A DNA stretch of 33,546 nt, from the NCBI RefSeq assembly GCF_903866365.1, contig NZ_CAIPNF010000111.1, positions 1-33,546 on the forward strand. The letters are read 5' to 3'. The translations under genes and the position numbers were made by a program. Below, in pieces: positions 1 through 7,557 of this stretch. The notes below the pieces were generated by a model. That model saw nothing but the letters and a program-made list of their open reading frames with translations. It did no database searches and was not told the DNA's origin. The DNA comes from an uncultured Thiocystis sp. (GTDB taxonomy: Bacteria > Pseudomonadota > Gammaproteobacteria > Chromatiales > Chromatiaceae). The first letter of the stretch is position 1. Every line of letters begins with the position of its first letter.

Positions 1-186
1 ATAACCAATTAGGTTTCATGATACACCCCGTCATTCTAAATCTATTCAACTTATATTGCTGTAGACAGATGTTTATGAGTTTTGTTCCCATGAAATGTCT
101 GGATGATAAATACGAGATCTATAACAGCGTCTTAACTGCTGACAATATGCCGATCCGTGTAAAAATAAGATATTGTTTTTAAAGTG

Positions 187-327
187 TTATTTTTTCAGCG
201 GGAATTGCTGCCAAACCCCCATCAGCCTCGGCTCATACACCAGATTCCAGCATAACTCAGGGAGCCGCCGCGCATGCTTTAAGGCACGAACGATGATCAA
301 GGTGTCTTTGGTTGATTCAATATCTTC
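187..327 (-). pseudogene. Orphan open frame, possible 3' remnant of a lost gene
   Basis: Read on the minus strand, a frame open from after a TAG (328-330) to a TAA (187-189) encodes about 46 residues. It includes the protein-like stretch RALKHARRLPELCWNLVYEP and ends in QQFPLKK. It has no ATG and no clear ribosome binding site; a TTG lies near 299. It overlaps the last codons of the 950-residue gene in another frame. Its composition looks like real protein, so it may be the tail of a decayed gene or a frameshifted extension of its neighbour. I do not recognise the family. The remaining bases 1-186 are AT-rich and I see no gene in them. Confidence 0.25.
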
Positions 328-3149
328 CTAATCGCTTGGCTGGAAGTCATTTCACCTACCGCCATGACACTCCCGGTGGAGATACAACCATTGGCTGGGT
401 TACTAGGATCACAAACCTGTCCCCAAGGGCAGCAACAGCAGGTTTCACTGCAACTCGTAGCCGTTTCTCCAGGACAACCATTCGTGGCGACACAGCACGC
501 ATTTGGTATGCCACAAATAGTCGTCACCTCATCGCTGCCATCGCCACAATCGTCCCGCTGGTTGCAGACGATGTTCGCGCAAATCCTGGTGCCGTTGGCG
601 CAGGTGAAAGTGCCGACACCGCCACATGGATCCTCGATAGTGATGGAAATACTATCCTCGCCCAACATCGATCCGATTGAATCGTAAAGCTTGACGCTCG
701 GATTGAAGTGTTCGCCACCTACAAGCCCCATGTATGCGTGGCTAACGCTTGACGACGTTTGGGTTTCGCTGGAAATCCCGTTATCGCTTGTTGTCGAGCC
801 ATCGCCAAAATTCCAGTCGAAGCGGTAGCTGCCGGGCGGAGTGGCTACGGCCTCAAACTCATGGTCGTACTGAGTGGCGCCGCCTTGTAACTCAACCGTA
901 ACGATGCGCGGCGCTTGAATGCTGACGCTGACGGCACTTCCCGGAATGACGATGTCACGTTCAGCCTGACCGATGATATCGCCATCGAGCTGAAGCTCGA
1001 CGCTGAATGGATATCTGTGCTCGATAACATCCAGTGGATAATGACGCACTAAAGTCAGGGTCGCGGTGCCATTGGTCACGCTGATGTTGTCCTCGGAACC
1101 TTGGCTATCAGATTGACTGTCACCAAAATTCCAGCGGGCATCCACTAGGCGAACCGGATCGGGAAGAACCGGCGAAACGATCCTAGTTGCGTCAACCCGT
1201 AAGCTGTATGCATTAGGTGTAAGGGTGCTGAGCGGCTGAGCGCTGACGGTTAACAAGGCGTTCGGTAGCAGACAGAGATTGGGATCAAAGATACCCAGCT
1301 TGCCATCGGAATTATGGTAGTCGTCGGAGTAGGCGAATAGACGTTCGTCAGTATAGGGTCCGAGACCAAAGCCCCAAGCCGATGCCTGGTCCGGACCATA
1401 GGTGACGACAACCTTGGCATCACATGACCGAGTGGCAGAAGGCGCGTCGGGAGTTAACCAGTCGACATGATGACGCCGAATCGCCGACATCCAACTGCCG
1501 CAACCCCAAAAAGCGTTTTCATAGTCGTAACAGGCATCATGTGTGATGCACGCCGGATGTGTGCCGCAACGGTAAACATCATAACGTTGCTTGTAACCCG
1601 TGTTGTTACCCTCTTCGTCGAGCAGGCAGTCCCAGAAATCTTCGGGCGGACCACAATTGGACATGGGGCAGTCAGCGCCACAGGCCCCACGGCATTTAGC
1701 ATTACAAGGCCCGAAGTTGTCGATGAGGGCTTGATCGAGGATGTTGGCTGTCAATGCTGCAAGCGTTGAGATCTGACCGCTCGCCTCCGGTGATGAGCCT
1801 GGTAAAAGGGGGGTGTTCGAACCATACGTCTCGGCACTGTCGAGCCTTGAGCTTTCAACAGCGCCGCTTTCAGCAGCTCCGATTTCATCAAAGGGAAAAT
1901 AGCCAAAGACTACCGGAAATGGGCAGGAAGCAGACATGATGAGATGGCTGGAAGCACTGGCGTTTGGTTTGCCTGACGTGCCATCGCCAAAAAAATCGCA
2001 ATTTGCAAGCTGCGTTGCAGCAAGCACCTGTGTGGTGCGATCCGCATAAAAATATTTAAGTGCCAGTTGCCAAGGCGCTAGCAATGCGGCTAGTTGCTTG
2101 TCGTCGATCATCGCGGCGGATTTGCAGGCCACGTTAAGCGGGATCAAAGCTAGTGAGTCGCCCATCGAGCCGTCGAACATCGCTTGGAGTAGGCTTCGTT
2201 CCTCGTTAGTCAACTCGCCGTTTCCATCAAAGAAGACGCCCGCATAGTCGAGACTGAGAGCCAGCCCGGAGGTCACCTCGGCGGTTAAAACCGATGCGTT
2301 GGGGTCATCTTCTGGCCAGAAACTCGCCTTGCCGCTTGGGCTAACGGAAAACCCTGTCATGGTCTCGCCACTCCCTGGAGCTGGTCGATAATGGCCCTGT
2401 ACACTGCCGTCGGCGGCGATGGGATCCAGGATAAGGACGCCATTGACAGACTGCTGGGCGAGTGACTCCAGTAAGCCAGGAATGCGGGCGATCGCCGTAG
2501 AGCGGGTGGCAGCACTATCCGTGACACCTTTCAGTACTTCGGAGCCGGCCTGTCGCAGGTAGCTTTGATCGACAGTGCCAAGGGTGCTGTAGTTGATGCC
2601 ATAAGCGGTCTGGTAGTCCGCGAAAGCCAAGCTGACCCTGAGACGGTTTTCGAAGCGTGCCATGTCCTCGGCTGCATCGAAATTCGCCCAGCCGCCGTTA
2701 ATCAGTGCAATGATCATCTGGTTGCGCAGGATACGGCCTGATTCAAGCTCGCCAAGCCAGTATGCGTAGCCAGTGCTGTCGGGGCTACGCCTGAAAATAT
2801 TTTGGTAGAGCGACTCGATAAAGGATCCGAAAACCTGGCTGTCCGGGTACCTGTCCTGTACTAGTGGCTGATCGAAAAAGCTTTGGGCGACCGTGGTCGG
2901 CGTCCATTCCGGCTTGGTTTCGATTTCCTGCGACCAATACTGCAAGCCTTCCTGATCTGGCGCGTAATCCATGGTGGCAAGATAGATTTCAGCGACCTGC
3001 CAGAGAGTGTCGGCGCGTTCTGCCGGCGCGGCGACGGCTGTTAACAGGGGTGCTAGCAGGGCTTGGATCGCTAAAATCAATAGCAGGCGAATGGAAAACA
3101 ACATAACAAGATTCCGGGGCAACGCCACATGCCTAACATGAGTGAACAT
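297..3149 (-). CDS. Secreted multidomain protein: DUF4214-like, phospholipase A2-like, PKD and LDL-receptor class A modules
   Basis: A 950-residue protein with a hydrophobic export signal near residues 17-41, ending in AAPA. The start at 3149 is preceded by AAGGG seven bases upstream. Residues about 48-235 hold two DUF4214-like repeats (YW plus R(R/S)PD patterns). Around residue 537 a Cys-rich segment carries CITHDACYD, the His-Asp pair typical of the phospholipase A2 fold. Two PKD-like WNFGD motifs follow near residues 673 and 780. Residues about 842-880 form a good LDL-receptor class A module (paired Cys, DCGDGSDE calcium cage). The tail is very Cys-rich, including a CCCC run. Secretion and calcium binding are inferred; lipase activity is only a possibility. 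The gene is less GC-rich than the centre of the window and ends at an IS fragment upstream, which suggests transfer. Confidence 0.8.
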   Translation of the reverse strand: MFTHVRHVALPRNLVMLFSIRLLLILAIQALLAPLLTAVAAPAERADTLWQVAEIYLATMDYAPDQEGLQYWSQEIETKPEWTPTTVAQSFFDQPLVQDRYPDSQVFGSFIESLYQNIFRRSPDSTGYAYWLGELESGRILRNQMIIALINGGWANFDAAEDMARFENRLRVSLAFADYQTAYGINYSTLGTVDQSYLRQAGSEVLKGVTDSAATRSTAIARIPGLLESLAQQSVNGVLILDPIAADGSVQGHYRPAPGSGETMTGFSVSPSGKASFWPEDDPNASVLTAEVTSGLALSLDYAGVFFDGNGELTNEERSLLQAMFDGSMGDSLALIPLNVACKSAAMIDDKQLAALLAPWQLALKYFYADRTTQVLAATQLANCDFFGDGTSGKPNASASSHLIMSASCPFPVVFGYFPFDEIGAAESGAVESSRLDSAETYGSNTPLLPGSSPEASGQISTLAALTANILDQALIDNFGPCNAKCRGACGADCPMSNCGPPEDFWDCLLDEEGNNTGYKQRYDVYRCGTHPACITHDACYDYENAFWGCGSWMSAIRRHHVDWLTPDAPSATRSCDAKVVVTYGPDQASAWGFGLGPYTDERLFAYSDDYHNSDGKLGIFDPNLCLLPNALLTVSAQPLSTLTPNAYSLRVDATRIVSPVLPDPVRLVDARWNFGDSQSDSQGSEDNISVTNGTATLTLVRHYPLDVIEHRYPFSVELQLDGDIIGQAERDIVIPGSAVSVSIQAPRIVTVELQGGATQYDHEFEAVATPPGSYRFDWNFGDGSTTSDNGISSETQTSSSVSHAYMGLVGGEHFNPSVKLYDSIGSMLGEDSISITIEDPCGGVGTFTCANGTRICANIVCNQRDDCGDGSDEVTTICGIPNACCVATNGCPGETATSCSETCCCCPWGQVCDPSNPANGCISTGSVMAVGEMTSSQAIRKILNQPKTP

Positions 3150-3233
3150 AAGTCGACCCTTATATTGAAATGAGGTTCTTCCGAAATTTCGTCTTCACAA
3201 GGGTGACGTAAACTGACGTTCACACTGGAGACG

Positions 3234-3339
3234 ATGAAGCAGAAGATCCCGAAGCCGGAATAGACCACCGAGTTCAAGGAACAGGCGATCAAGCGCGACA
3301 TGGATGGCAAGACCCTTGGCTCCGTGGCCAAGGATATAA
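3234..3339 (+). pseudogene. Broken 5' end of an IS3-type transposase OrfA
   Basis: The frame begins MKQKIPKPE, then a TAG stop (3261-3263) where a Tyr codon is expected, then continues TTEFKEQAIKRDMDGKTLG and SVAKD before similarity ends. This is the typical N-terminus of IS3-family OrfA helix-turn-helix proteins. A GGAG ribosome binding site remains just upstream of the ATG. The rest of the element is gone and the sequence runs directly into the 3' end of the alpha/beta hydrolase gene, so this is a truncated relic. It marks the boundary between the AT-richer left flank and the GC-rich core. Confidence 0.7.
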
Positions 3340-3342
3340 CAG

Positions 3343-4281
3343 TCAGACCTGCCTCGGTAGCGAGGTGTCCGACGATTGCGCCGCGTCCTTCCCCTGGTGA
3401 GGCGCTGGGGATCCTCCGCGGCAGGTTTTCCCGAGGAACGCGAGCAGCGCATCGGCATGCGTTTCGATGGCGTCGATGGAATCGTGATCGGTGTCGGGGA
3501 GCAGCAGCAGTTCGGTCGAGGCATCCCGCCGATTGGCGTAAATGCGCGCCGCGTCCGCGGGGGGAACCCGCGAGTCGGTCTCGCCATGGACCAACAGGAC
3601 GGGGCAGAAGACGTGCCGGATGGTCCGGCAGGGGGCGATGTCATCGAAACGCGCCTGGATGGTCCGCTCGACCCAGCGCATCACCAGCCAGCCGAGTGTC
3701 CAGGGGATGCGGTTGCCGCGAAACTGCCGGCGCATGAGCTGCTCCGGATGGGCGAAGGCGGCGATGCTGATGACCGCGGAAAGATCGCGGCGGCGCGACG
3801 CCAAGAGTAGCACCGCGCCGGCGCCCACCGAGTGTCCAAGCAGGGACAGGCGCCTGGGGTCGATGCCCGGTTGACGCGCGAGCCAGTCGAGTCCGTGTTC
3901 TAGATCCTCGGCGAAGCGCGGCAGGGAGGAGAATCCGTCGGTGTCGCTGAGGCCATGATTGCGGGCGTCGAGCAGCAGCACCGCATAACCCTCGCGATGC
4001 AGCGGGGCGGCGAAGGGCAGCATCTGTTCCGCGTTGCCGCCCCAACCATGCAGCACGATCACCGCGGGCAGCGGTGCGGCGGGCTCGGCGGGCGAGACCA
4101 GCCAGCCGAATAGGGTTTTGCCGTTGACGGTCGGAATGCGCAGACTGCGATAGGGCAGGGCGAGCGCGGCGGGCGTTCCCTGTTCGCGGATGCGCGGCGC
4201 CCGGTAGACACGATGCAGCAGGGCCGGTGTCAGGGCGACACCGGCCGCGAGGAGGCCGGCGATCAGGATCCAGGCCGTCAA
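3343..4281 (-). CDS. Membrane-anchored alpha/beta hydrolase
   Basis: A 312-residue protein with one N-terminal hydrophobic helix (residues 2-24), then an alpha/beta hydrolase fold of the BAAT/S9-like type. The oxyanion motif HGWGGN, nucleophile elbow GHSVGAG, acid segment GETDSRVP and catalytic His in DTDHDS are all present, so the triad is complete. The start is TTG with GGAG seven bases upstream (GAGACGGAGCC). It lies 32 bp after the NifX-like gene on the same strand and may be the last gene of that operon. The last ~30 residues run into the IS-fragment junction and may not be the ancestral C-terminus. The substrate is unknown. Confidence 0.85.
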   Translation of the reverse strand: MTAWILIAGLLAAGVALTPALLHRVYRAPRIREQGTPAALALPYRSLRIPTVNGKTLFGWLVSPAEPAAPLPAVIVLHGWGGNAEQMLPFAAPLHREGYAVLLLDARNHGLSDTDGFSSLPRFAEDLEHGLDWLARQPGIDPRRLSLLGHSVGAGAVLLLASRRRDLSAVISIAAFAHPEQLMRRQFRGNRIPWTLGWLVMRWVERTIQARFDDIAPCRTIRHVFCPVLLVHGETDSRVPPADAARIYANRRDASTELLLLPDTDHDSIDAIETHADALLAFLGKTCRGGSPAPHQGKDAAQSSDTSLPRQV

Positions 4282-4313
4282 GGATGGCTCCGTCTCAACT
4301 GCAAGTCTCCGGT

Positions 4314-4685
4314 TTACCCGTGCCCGTGCGCCACGCTCTCGGCGCAGGGCGCGGCGGCGGCAAGCGTGCCGCCGAGATACTTCTCCAGCGATTCGCGCAC
4401 CGTGCCAGTCGCGCCGGTGGCGGTTTTGATGCCAGCCTGCGTAAAGAACTCGATGGCCCGCCCGCCCATGCCGCCGCTCAACATGACCTCGGCGTTCTGT
4501 TGCTTGATAAAGGTGGGAATTTCGCCCGGCTGATGGGCTTCGGCGAAGGGATTGGCGATGTCCTGTGTCGCGGTCACGGCGCCGTCGTCAATGTCCACCA
4601 GAATGAAATAGGGTGCATGGCCAAAATGTTGGGCGACCTGGCTGTCGAGACCCTGGCTGGTTTCGGCGGTAATGGCAATTTTCAT
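4314..4685 (-). CDS. NifX/NifB-like (MTH1175-type) dinitrogenase Fe-Mo cofactor family protein, copy 1
   Basis: A 123-residue RNase H-like-fold protein of the Fe-Mo cofactor biosynthesis family. It starts MKIAITA and has the family signatures HFGHAPYF and SGGMGGRAIEFF, and ends in a His/Gly tail (AHGHG) that could bind metal. AGGA lies nine bases before the ATG. It follows two MinD-type ATPases on the same strand, and a second copy (6528-6899) precedes them. Small proteins of this family carry metal clusters in NifX and in the ORP protein of Desulfovibrio. A role as a cluster carrier for the adjacent ATPases is inferred. No nif structural genes are visible here. Confidence 0.85.
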   Translation of the reverse strand: MKIAITAETSQGLDSQVAQHFGHAPYFILVDIDDGAVTATQDIANPFAEAHQPGEIPTFIKQQNAEVMLSGGMGGRAIEFFTQAGIKTATGATGTVRESLEKYLGGTLAAAAPCAESVAHGHG

Positions 4686-4734
4686 CTCAAAGTTCCTGGT
4701 TGTTGATTGGGTTGTTCAAAGGTTTTTCGTGCGG

Positions 4735-5637
4735 TCATGCCGGCGCTTCCAGCAGAAAGGGCAGGACGCGCGCCCAGAGCGCGGACAGCGCAAGGCTGGC
4801 GGGTGCGTCGGGGCGATAGAGGGTCACCGCCTCGCCCGCGACCATGGCGCTGGCGACGGTCAGATCGAAGGGGATCCGCCCGACCGTGGGAATGCCCTGT
4901 GCGGCGCAATCGGCTTCGATCTCCCGCGCGCCCGCCGGATAGACATCGGCCTTGTTGATGCAGACCAGCGCCGGCACCCCGAAGTGCTGGACGGTTTGCA
5001 GCGCGCGGCGCAGGTCGTGGATGCCGGAGACCGTCGGTTCGGTCACCAATAATGCCAGATCCGCGCCCGACACGGCGGCAATCACCGGACAGCCGATGCC
5101 GGGCGGGCCATCCACGATGACCACTTGACGCTGTTCGTCCAGCGCCTGCTGGCGGGCGCGCTGCCGGACCTGGGTGACCAGCTTGCCGGAATTTTCCTGT
5201 CCTGGAGACAGATGGGCATGATGGAGCGGTCCATAACGGCTGTCGGACCGCGCGCATTCGCCGACCGTCTGTTCCTGCATGGCGATACTGTCGGTCGGAC
5301 ATTGGTAGACGCAGGCGGCGCAGCCATCGCAGGCGATGGGGTCGATCGTCCAGCGCCCGTCGGTCTCGATGATGGCGTCGAAGCGGCAGACCGACTCGCA
5401 GTCGCCGCAGTGTACGCAGGTGTCTTCGTTGATCACGGCCACCTGACCGCCGCGAAACGGCTGGGTGTCGAGCCGGCGCGGCTGGAGGACGAGTTCCAGA
5501 TTGGCGGCGTCCACATCGGCGTCGGCCAACAAAATCCTGTCGGCGAGCGGCCCCTGGGACGCCAGATGAGCAAAGGCCGCGGTGACGCTGGTCTTGCCGG
5601 TGCCGCCCTTGCCGCTGAGGATGACAAGCTGTTTCAT
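4735..5637 (-). CDS. MinD-superfamily ATPase with inserted 2[4Fe-4S] ferredoxin domain, copy 1
   Basis: A 300-residue protein. The deviant Walker A motif SGKGGTGKTS is at residues 8-17. An inserted ferredoxin domain follows (about residues 65-125) with two complete cluster motifs, CVHCGDCESVC and CDGCAACVYQCP. The ParA/MinD core then resumes (VDGPPGIGCPV, LLVTEPT, INKAD). Its ATG overlaps the TGA of the upstream ATPase gene (ATGA), so the two are probably translationally coupled. Pairs of such ATPases occur with NifX-like proteins in the ORP complex of sulfate reducers, where they are linked to cell-division positioning. Iron-sulfur or metal-cluster handling is the general family expectation; the exact role here is unknown. 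Confidence 0.9.
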   Translation of the reverse strand: MKQLVILSGKGGTGKTSVTAAFAHLASQGPLADRILLADADVDAANLELVLQPRRLDTQPFRGGQVAVINEDTCVHCGDCESVCRFDAIIETDGRWTIDPIACDGCAACVYQCPTDSIAMQEQTVGECARSDSRYGPLHHAHLSPGQENSGKLVTQVRQRARQQALDEQRQVVIVDGPPGIGCPVIAAVSGADLALLVTEPTVSGIHDLRRALQTVQHFGVPALVCINKADVYPAGAREIEADCAAQGIPTVGRIPFDLTVASAMVAGEAVTLYRPDAPASLALSALWARVLPFLLEAPA

Positions 5638-6524
5638 GGGTTCACCCCGGCGACGATGCGCTCCAACAGTTCCTGGAATCCAACCCGATAGTCAGGCACG
5701 GCGTCCACCAGGGTCTGGCCGCTGGCGATGGCCTCGGCGATGCGCCGCTCCATTGGGATGCGCAGCAGAATCGGCAGTCCGCGGTCGGCGCACCAGGTGC
5801 CAACGGCGGCATCGCCAATGCCGTCGCGGTTGATCACTACGCCGGCGGGGATGCCCAGGTCGTGGGCGATGGCGGCGACCTGTTTCAGATCGTGCAGACC
5901 GAAGGGCGTCGGTTCGGTGACGAGCAGCGCGAAATCCGCCCCGCGCATCGTTTCCACCACCGGACAGGAGGCGCCGGGCGGTGCGTCGCGGATTTCGAGC
6001 GCGCCGCTCGCCCTGAGCGAAGTCGAAGGGGGTGCGTCACCGGTCGCCGGGGTCCATTGTTTCAGTTCGCGCAGGATCGGCACGCCCATGGTCTGGCCGA
6101 CGTTCATCACGCCCTGGGCGAAGGCGATGCCCTCCGGCGTGGTGCCACTGTCGATCACGCCGGTCACGGCCAGGTGCTCGCTGATCGCCTGTTCCGGGCA
6201 GTGCCAGGTGCAACTGCCGCAGCCGTGACAGAGATCGTCAAACACCAGCACCTTTTTGCCGACCACGGCGATGGCGTGGAACTGACAGACCTCGGCGCAC
6301 TTGCCGCAGTAGGTACAGGCTTGCGCATCCACGCGCGGCACACGGATGCCCACGTCCCGATGGGTCTCCAGGACGGGATGGAGGAAAAGCGCGGCGTTGG
6401 GCGCTTCCACGTCGCAATCGAGGAAACGCACCGCGCCCCGTTCCGCGGCCACCTGCGCCAGGCTGGTGGCGACGGTGGTTTTACCCGTGCCACCCTTGCC
6501 GCTAGCAATGACGATCTGCATCAT
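5634..6524 (-). CDS. MinD-superfamily ATPase with inserted 2[4Fe-4S] ferredoxin domain, copy 2, carrying an in-frame repeat
   Basis: A 296-residue paralogue of the preceding ATPase. It has Walker A ASGKGGTGKTT, ferredoxin motifs CTYCGKCAEVC and CHGCGSCTWHCP, and core motifs RDAPPGASCPV and LLVTEPTPFGLHDL. Two ATGs are adjacent (6524, 6521); GGAGG lies seven bases before the first, inside the end of the upstream NifX-like gene. Around residues 165-175 the peptide PPSTSLRASG is encoded by a short repeat (about 6005-6031) that is not matched in the paralogue. It keeps the frame and looks inserted into a surface loop just before the APPG strand. The protein otherwise seems intact. Confidence 0.9.
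   Translation of the reverse strand: MMQIVIASGKGGTGKTTVATSLAQVAAERGAVRFLDCDVEAPNAALFLHPVLETHRDVGIRVPRVDAQACTYCGKCAEVCQFHAIAVVGKKVLVFDDLCHGCGSCTWHCPEQAISEHLAVTGVIDSGTTPEGIAFAQGVMNVGQTMGVPILRELKQWTPATGDAPPSTSLRASGALEIRDAPPGASCPVVETMRGADFALLVTEPTPFGLHDLKQVAAIAHDLGIPAGVVINRDGIGDAAVGTWCADRGLPILLRIPMERRIAEAIASGQTLVDAVPDYRVGFQELLERIVAGVNP
6005..6031. repeat. Short dispersed repeat (CGCTC...GAGCG type) inside a coding region
   Basis: The bases CGCTCGCCCTGAGCG form a small hairpin and are followed by AAGTCGAAGGGG. From memory this is a short sequence seen repeatedly between genes in many proteobacterial genomes; I could not search for it. Here it lies inside the second MinD-type ATPase gene and, read on the minus strand, adds PPSTSLRASG in frame. 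It is the only copy I found in this window. Confidence 0.55.
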
Positions 6525-6527
6525 TCC

Positions 6528-6899
6528 CTAGCCTCCGTGATGGCCGCCATGGGTGGTGCCATCGGCTTCGGTCAACTGCCCCGCCCGGAACGCGGCCAGG
6601 ATGTCGGCACCGCTGCGGGCTTCGTTCCCCGGCGCGAGAAAGCGTTGGATGTTTCCGGCGGAGAGCGTGTCGTAGGCTTTGGGACCATAGGCCCCGCTGA
6701 CGACCGCCTGCGCGCCGAGCTTGGCAACGAACTGCGCCGCCTGGACGCCCGCCCCGCCCGACGCCGAGAGCGCCGGATTGGCGTGGACCGTCCAGGCGCC
6801 GGTGTCCGAGTCGACCAGACAGAAGGATTCGGCGCGTCCGAAACGGGCGTCGAAGGGTGAATCAATCGTTTGGCCAGCGATAGAGATGGCAAGTTTCAT
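6528..6899 (-). CDS. NifX/NifB-like (MTH1175-type) family protein, copy 2
   Basis: A 123-residue protein of the same family as 4314-4685 but divergent. It starts MKLAISIAG, has DARFGRAESFCLVD, and has SGAYGPKAYDTL in place of the GGMGGRA loop. It ends in a His/Gly tail (HGGHHGG), again a possible metal-binding end. GGAG lies eight bases upstream of the ATG. Its stop is three bases before the ATPase gene at 6524, so it is the first gene of a tight run NifX-like, ATPase, ATPase, NifX-like. A hairpin repeat (6926-7117) lies directly upstream and separates it from the DUF5320-like gene. Confidence 0.85.
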   Translation of the reverse strand: MKLAISIAGQTIDSPFDARFGRAESFCLVDSDTGAWTVHANPALSASGGAGVQAAQFVAKLGAQAVVSGAYGPKAYDTLSAGNIQRFLAPGNEARSGADILAAFRAGQLTEADGTTHGGHHGG

Positions 6900-6925
6900 C
6901 AGATCGTCTCCGCGTGTCCTATGAA

Positions 6926-7117
6926 CCTAAAAAGAGCAGTAAAACCGCGAAGAACACGAAGGACACGAAGGACACGAAGGACACGAAGAACGCCAATTCG
7001 TTCAATGGCTTGTCTCAATGACGACAGTCACCCAACGGGTGATCGTCGTGCGCATTGCAAGACCTTATTTCTCTTTTTGTCCTTTGCGCCTTTGCGGTTC
7101 CAAATGCCGAATTTAGG
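6926..7117. repeat. Long hairpin repeat, copy A (192 bp)
   Basis: The outer ends are inverted: CCTAAAAAGAGC on the left, AATTTAGG on the right. Inside them, AACCGCGAAG on the left pairs with CCTTTGCGCC/TTTGCGGTT on the right. The centre folds again: CAATGACGACAGTCACCC, a short loop, then GGGTGATCGTCG with GCATTG. The whole unit is therefore one long imperfect hairpin. A 9-base tandem repeat (GACACGAAG, four units, first one variant, 6952-6988) is expanded in the left arm of this copy only. The right end supplies the TAA stop of the DUF5320-like gene. Copies B (8699) and C (27441) share ends and loop. Confidence 0.8.
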
Positions 7118-7478
7118 ATGAATGTGAATCCGGACGGGCCGCATCCAGTCGTTCCGTCAGTTGCTGGACCATGGACCGCAGCTCGTTGAGCTGCTGCTGC
7201 ATCCAGGACATCACCGGATTGACGCTGCCCTTGGTGCCCGCGCCTTGACCGCGTCCGCCAAGTCCGCGTCCGCCTTGGCTCCCAGCGTGACTCAGTCCCG
7301 CGCGGTTTGCCGCTTGACGTCCGCGACAACCGCCTTGCCCTCGGCCCTGGCCCTGGCCCTGGCCCCGACCTTGCCCCTGGCCCTGACCTTGCCCTTGACC
7401 TTGCCCTCGACCCTGCCCTTGACCTCGGCCTTGACCCTGACCTGGTTGACTCGGACCGGTTCCGTCTTTGAATGGCAT
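7113..7478 (-). CDS. DUF5320-like Gly/Gln-rich small protein
   Basis: A 121-residue protein. It starts MPFKDGTGPSQPGQ, typical of DUF5320, followed by about 40 residues of GQGQGR repeats. It ends in a predicted coiled helix (MSWMQQQLNELRSMVQQLTERLD). GGGAG lies six bases before the ATG. DUF5320 proteins are commonly found with MinD-type ATPases and NifX-like proteins, as here. The low-complexity part is encoded by six-base tandem repeats, so its length may vary between strains. The last codon and stop come from the end of hairpin repeat A. The function is not known. Confidence 0.75.
   Translation of the reverse strand: MPFKDGTGPSQPGQGQGRGQGQGRGQGQGQGQGQGQGRGQGQGQGRGQGGCRGRQAANRAGLSHAGSQGGRGLGGRGQGAGTKGSVNPVMSWMQQQLNELRSMVQQLTERLDAARPDSHSS
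7335..7447. repeat. Hexanucleotide tandem repeat inside the DUF5320-like gene
   Basis: Degenerate six-base units of the CCCTGG / CCTTGC / CCTTGA type run without interruption for about 110 bp. Read on the minus strand they encode Gly-Gln and Gly-Arg dipeptides. Any change by one unit keeps the frame, so the array can lengthen or shorten without breaking the gene. Confidence 0.8.
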
Positions 7479-7557
7479 GCTGTTCTCCCGTGTGCTATTT
7501 GAGCGTCATTGTGATGGCTTCACCGAATTTCGGTTTGCAAAGGTTCTGGGGCCGGCA

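Noticed and set aside
2210-2260. EF-hand-like loop (FFDGNGELTNEE) in the 950-residue protein
   Set aside because: Positions 3, 5, 6, 8 and 12 fit, but the first ligand is Phe and no paired hand is visible, so I do not claim an EF-hand.
4314-6899. Part of a nitrogenase (nif) cluster
   Set aside because: NifX-like proteins suggest it, but no nifHDK, nifEN or nifB-type radical SAM gene is present, and the ATPase set fits an ORP-like complex better.
7335-7447. Possible CRISPR-like array
   Set aside because: The units are six bases long, contiguous, without spacers, and encode protein. No array with regular repeats and unique spacers was seen anywhere in the window.
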